A DNA stretch of 64,000 bases, from positions 466,538-530,537 of the forward strand of contig WYCW01000004.1 in NCBI GenBank assembly GCA_011392765.1, in the 5' to 3' direction. Position numbers and translations under genes: made by a program. The DNA is from Candidatus Thiosymbion ectosymbiont of Catanema sp. Cochon2018 (GTDB lineage Bacteria; Pseudomonadota; Gammaproteobacteria; Chromatiales; Chromatiaceae). Of the stretch, positions 61,582-64,000 are shown piece by piece. The notes under the pieces are model-generated. The model saw nothing but the letters and a program-made list of their open reading frames with translations. It was not told where the DNA came from and did no database searches. Numbering within the stretch: position 1 is the first letter of the stretch; each line of letters starts with the position of its first letter.

Positions 61582-61799
61582 GATTCCCTTGTAAGATTCA
61601 TTATTTCATCAGTAGACATTTTCGCCGACGCTATCCCTCTGAATTTTCTAAATTTTCCTGTTACATTTGGCGCGCCGGTTTTTACGATATAAAATCGACC
61701 ACCATCTTCAGCAAAATCGATTTCCGTTTCGGGAGATATTCCTAAAGCTTCCCTTACATCTCTAGGAATCGTAACTTGGCCTTTTGTAGTAACTCGCAT
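61578..61799 (-). CDS. AbrB-type antitoxin (VapB-like)
   Basis: 73 residues beginning MRVTTKGQVTIPRDVREALG, the SpoVT/AbrB swapped-hairpin domain, then SPETEIDFAEDGGRFYIV and a toxin-binding tail. ATG 61799 is the conserved start. Upstream lies a GTAATAC...GTATTAC palindrome, the likely operator. Confidence 0.85.
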   Translation of the reverse strand: MRVTTKGQVTIPRDVREALGISPETEIDFAEDGGRFYIVKTGAPNVTGKFRKFRGIASAKMSTDEIMNLTRES

Positions 61800-61821
61800 A
61801 TTCCGTACCTCCAAGCAAAAT

Positions 61822-61842
61822 GTAATACAAATATAGTATTAC
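61822..61842. promoter_or_regulatory. likely operator of the vapBC-like pair
   Basis: GTAATAC-AAATATA-GTATTAC, a perfect inverted repeat 23 bases before the antitoxin start, AT-rich and well placed over a promoter. Confidence 0.55.
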
Positions 61843-61885
61843 CTTTGGATATTTGCAAGTTTTTGCATTGGCCGAGGTGTAATAA

Positions 61886-61942
61886 AAGGACACCCATTTT
61901 GTTTGCTTCTACCAAAGGATCAAGAAAACGGGTGTCCTTTAA
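61886..61942. repeat. hairpin upstream of the vapBC-like pair
   Basis: AAAGGACACCCATTTT pairs with AAAACGGGTGTCCTTT. No gene lies between 61843 and 62273; a spare GTGTCCTTT copy is at about 61966. Confidence 0.5.
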
Positions 61943-62054
61943 CTGATAAAACAAGATGAGTGTCCTTTCGATCTGAGTCATGATACAAGCGTATTCCGCA
62001 GATAACGCAAACTCTAAACATAATCCAATAAAAGGCGATAAATATGCTTTTGCG

Positions 62055-62237
62055 AAAGGCTCTTTATGGATTCCAGACTGATCGAAGGGGACGGCGGCCC
62101 ATAGCACTCTGACTGATGACAGAACAGGCAGTCTTTTCTCAACAACAACAGTAAGTTATACGATACCCCTCTGGCTAGCTGAAAAGGCGAATTTGCGCAA
62201 AATATCCTAACCAGTCTAGAATCCATAAAGAGCCTTT
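62055..62237. mobile_element. 183-bp MITE-like element
   Basis: Terminal inverted repeats AAAGGCTCTTTATGGATTCC and (right) GAATCCATAAAGAGCCTTT, extending inward through AGACTG/CAGTCT. No coding capacity. Ends 36 bases before an attC. Confidence 0.7.
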
Positions 62238-62273
62238 TCTAAAGCCTCCCATCCCTTCCGCCCCAACGGGCTC

Positions 62274-62328
62274 GTCCAACAAACGGTTCAAATCGCGGCT
62301 TCGCGCGATCTAACCTTATTCGTTAGGC
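62274..62328. repeat. attC site, short form
   Basis: GTCCAAC...GTTAGGC, 55 bp; GGTT/AACC and AATCGCG/CGCGAT pairs. It lies 3' of the GNAT gene on -. Confidence 0.88.
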
Positions 62329-62419
62329 AGCATACGTAAACAGACAACCAAAGCCTGCTTCCGGCCCAAAAGCGGCCGCTCAGCGGGGGCGATTGTTCCA
62401 ATTGGTCAGGCGCGCTCAG

Positions 62420-63214
62420 CTAGGCCTGGTGGGTTTCACCCGACACCCAGACGCCGGCTGTGCAAACGGTTACAAAGCCAAGGCCCTCGTAAAGGCGGTA
62501 ACCCGCGGGCGTTGCGCCGAGGAAAAAGCGTCGGGTCCCGCTATTGCGCGCTTGCACCATCGCGGTCGACAGCAGCCGCAGACCGATTCCGCTACGCTGT
62601 CGTGCCGTATCCGTGCCCATGGCCCAGATGCCGCAGGTTTCACCGTGGTATGTCATCGTGACGCTTCCCACGACCTCGCCATTGATGCGCGCGACGTAAA
62701 CATCCGCGCCTGGAGTATCAAAGAAGGACGCAGGCAGAGCTCGAAGCACGCTGTCTTTGGGCATGCTGTACGCCGAGGCCATCACATCCGCGCTTGCAAC
62801 GGCGTCCTCGGCACCGGATGCTCGGACGACTTCAACATCAGGATTACCGGAAGGCTCGAGCGGCAGGTCATCACGCACCATGATCGGCCAGTCCACTGCG
62901 TAGACCAGGCCCAGATCGGTTGCAAAGTCGTCGAACGCCCCGCCGGCCTCCGGGTAGATCATGACCAGGAACGGAAGATTCCGTTCGAGGCACGAACTCA
63001 CGATGTCCCGGAAATGATCGTGGTCAGCGCCCGCCCCGACGACCAACATATTCATATCGGCAACCGGTTCGTTCGACAAAGCCAGCTGCAGACCGGGCCG
63101 GGCGGCCGCCTCGTACTGTGCTGCCTCGCCGAGAAAGGTAGTGATGGCGTCATTGGTGAGGCGGCGCAAGACCGCCTCACTTAAAGCTTTCGATGCAGCG
63201 TTCACAGAATTCAT
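62420..63214 (-). CDS. GNAT-family N-acetyltransferase
   Basis: 264 residues. N-terminal half unassigned (PDVEVVRASGAEDAVASADV); C-terminal GNAT domain with VYVARINGEVVGSVTMTYHG and the acetyl-CoA motif GTDTARQRSGIGLRLLSTAM, followed by GATPAGYRLYEGLGFVTVC. Substrate unknown. GC-rich, unlike most cassettes here, so the cassette may have come from a high-GC host. attC lies 92 bases downstream. Confidence 0.85.
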   Translation of the reverse strand: MNSVNAASKALSEAVLRRLTNDAITTFLGEAAQYEAAARPGLQLALSNEPVADMNMLVVGAGADHDHFRDIVSSCLERNLPFLVMIYPEAGGAFDDFATDLGLVYAVDWPIMVRDDLPLEPSGNPDVEVVRASGAEDAVASADVMASAYSMPKDSVLRALPASFFDTPGADVYVARINGEVVGSVTMTYHGETCGIWAMGTDTARQRSGIGLRLLSTAMVQARNSGTRRFFLGATPAGYRLYEGLGFVTVCTAGVWVSGETHQA

Positions 63215-63402
63215 CCCTTTGTCCTTGCTTCCTCCGGCCTTCCGCTAACCATCATTACACAGTCACTTAATTCAACCGATGGATGTGATTCGCGCTTTGC
63301 ACGGAAAGAGGCATTCTGAAATAAATTAGCCCATCAGGCCGGAACTAGCTAGAGGCCCGCTTAGGGTCGAAAGCGGCCGTATGCGTCTCGGCCCACCGTG
63401 CT

Positions 63403-63506
63403 GCCTAACGGCTTGGCTCAGGCGCCCAATGCCGCGTGGCACTGAGCTTGAAAGTTGCTGAGGAGCCGAACCGCGGCATTGGGTCGCCTGCAGCCAAATG
63501 TTAGGC
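63403..63506. repeat. attC site, 104-bp common type
   Basis: GCCTAAC...GTTAGGC, both boxes complete, common body. Followed by the GCGAATGGGC...GAGTCTGGCCCCTTTT block. Confidence 0.93.
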
Positions 63507-63572
63507 GAATGGGCTGTGAAAAACGACCCGTCAATTGAGTCTGGCCCCTTTTCTGATTACCCTATTTGGGCT

Positions 63573-64000
63573 CTATAGTTTTTTAATTTCTTCTATTGAA
63601 ATCCGAGTATATTTCACAATTTTATCTATTGATTCTCCATCTGTTTTCATAGCCTTTGCCATTTCAATGGCTTTAAGTTGAATCCCTCTTTCCTCTGCTC
63701 TTTCTTCAGCTTCTTTTCTTATTTTCTTTTCTTCCCTTCGAATCTTTTCCACGATTTTGTATGGGGGCATGAATTTTATGCTCTTGTCCAGTTCTGCCAT
63801 AACGCCTGTATCTACAAAGCTCAGGAAAGACTTTGGCGTGATGATTAAATGATCAATGACCTCTACCTTTATTATACGGCCTACCTGGATAAGGCGATCC
63901 GTTATATCTTTGTCTTCTTGCGTTGGCTTAAGTTCACCGGATGGATGATTATGCACCAATATGGCTTTGACTGCATTTTTCTGAACCGCCACTCTGAAGA
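63573..64000 (-). CDS. RadC-family (JAB/MPN) protein (5' end outside window)
   Basis: C-terminal 142 or so residues; the frame is open at the window edge. AILVHNHPSGELKPTQEDKD and VIDHLIITPKSFLSFVD are the JAMM metalloprotease-like motifs of RadC proteins. The tail KIRKEAEERAEERGIQLKAI ... RISIEEIKKL is the charged extension also present in 57694-58362. Cassette-type position beside an attC. Confidence 0.82.
   Translation of the reverse strand, partial: FRVAVQKNAVKAILVHNHPSGELKPTQEDKDITDRLIQVGRIIKVEVIDHLIITPKSFLSFVDTGVMAELDKSIKFMPPYKIVEKIRREEKKIRKEAEERAEERGIQLKAIEMAKAMKTDGESIDKIVKYTRISIEEIKKL

Overview
This window is chromosomal DNA of a gammaproteobacterium. The left 9.8 kb carries, in order and all on +, rpsB-tsf-pyrH-frr-uppS-cdsA-dxr-rseP, the translation/envelope cluster typical of that class. 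GC-rich core genes, Uma2/DUF4351/Rpn-type nuclease genes and many dispersed palindromes would fit a Chromatiales-like sulfur bacterium, but that last step is only a guess.

Layout. (1) 1-9.8 kb: the conserved cluster, interrupted by a DUF1353 gene plus hicAB (between tsf and pyrH) and by an Rpn-type nuclease gene (between cdsA and dxr). The usual next gene, bamA, is not present. (2) 10.1-11.7 kb: an AT-rich two-gene unit (membrane-anchored GTPase and membrane coiled-coil protein) followed by an attC-like structure. (3) 11.7-16.1 kb: an SbcC-like ATPase with a decayed SbcD-like partner and a fragment of a DUF1016/YhcG nuclease. (4) 16.3-19.9 kb: a 1201-residue LRR-ROC-COR-TIR (Roco) protein, the most striking single gene here. 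(5) 20.1-21.7 kb: an IS110-family element with a long non-coding tail. (6) 22.2-30 kb and 40-49.5 kb: integron gene cassettes, recognised from about 20 attC sites (terminal RYYYAAC/GTTRRRY-type boxes around long imperfect palindromes) over 22-63.5 kb. No integron integrase gene lies in the window, so this is the body of a chromosomal integron or an integrase-less attC cluster. Cassette genes include HEPN, nucleotidyltransferase-HEPN, PD-(D/E)XK, SymE-like, subtilase and ART-like genes, many of them broken. (7) 31.4-38.8 kb: a chromosomal block with an ATPase-TOPRIM pair, Uma2 nuclease, RND permease, sirtuin and hicBA. (8) 49.5-52 kb: nested IS elements. (9) 52-56.2 kb: a truncated TPR gene, an AAA-ATPase/PD-(D/E)XK gene and an RND adaptor. 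(10) 56.2-64 kb: more cassettes, rich in toxin-antitoxin pairs, plus RadC-like genes and a GNAT gene.

How it fits together. Two copies of one ISAzo13-family element lie in opposite orientation at 29961-31380 and 49534-50826. The gene cut at 49533 and the gene end starting at 29957 join into one open 235-codon frame across a shared TTA target duplication. The 18-kb segment between the copies has therefore probably been inverted by recombination between them. Undoing the inversion puts nearly all cassettes on one strand and puts the RND permease in the same direction as its likely adaptor.

The array also holds an ORF-less group IIC intron (43960-44812), two 165-bp fragments of its 5' end next to attC sites, and a repeated element of about 260 bp found six times. 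In five copies this element sits directly 5' of a cassette gene in the same relative orientation; in the sixth an intron lies between them. Its terminal hairpin shows paired (compensatory) changes, so it may be a regulatory or cassette-building module that has not been described.
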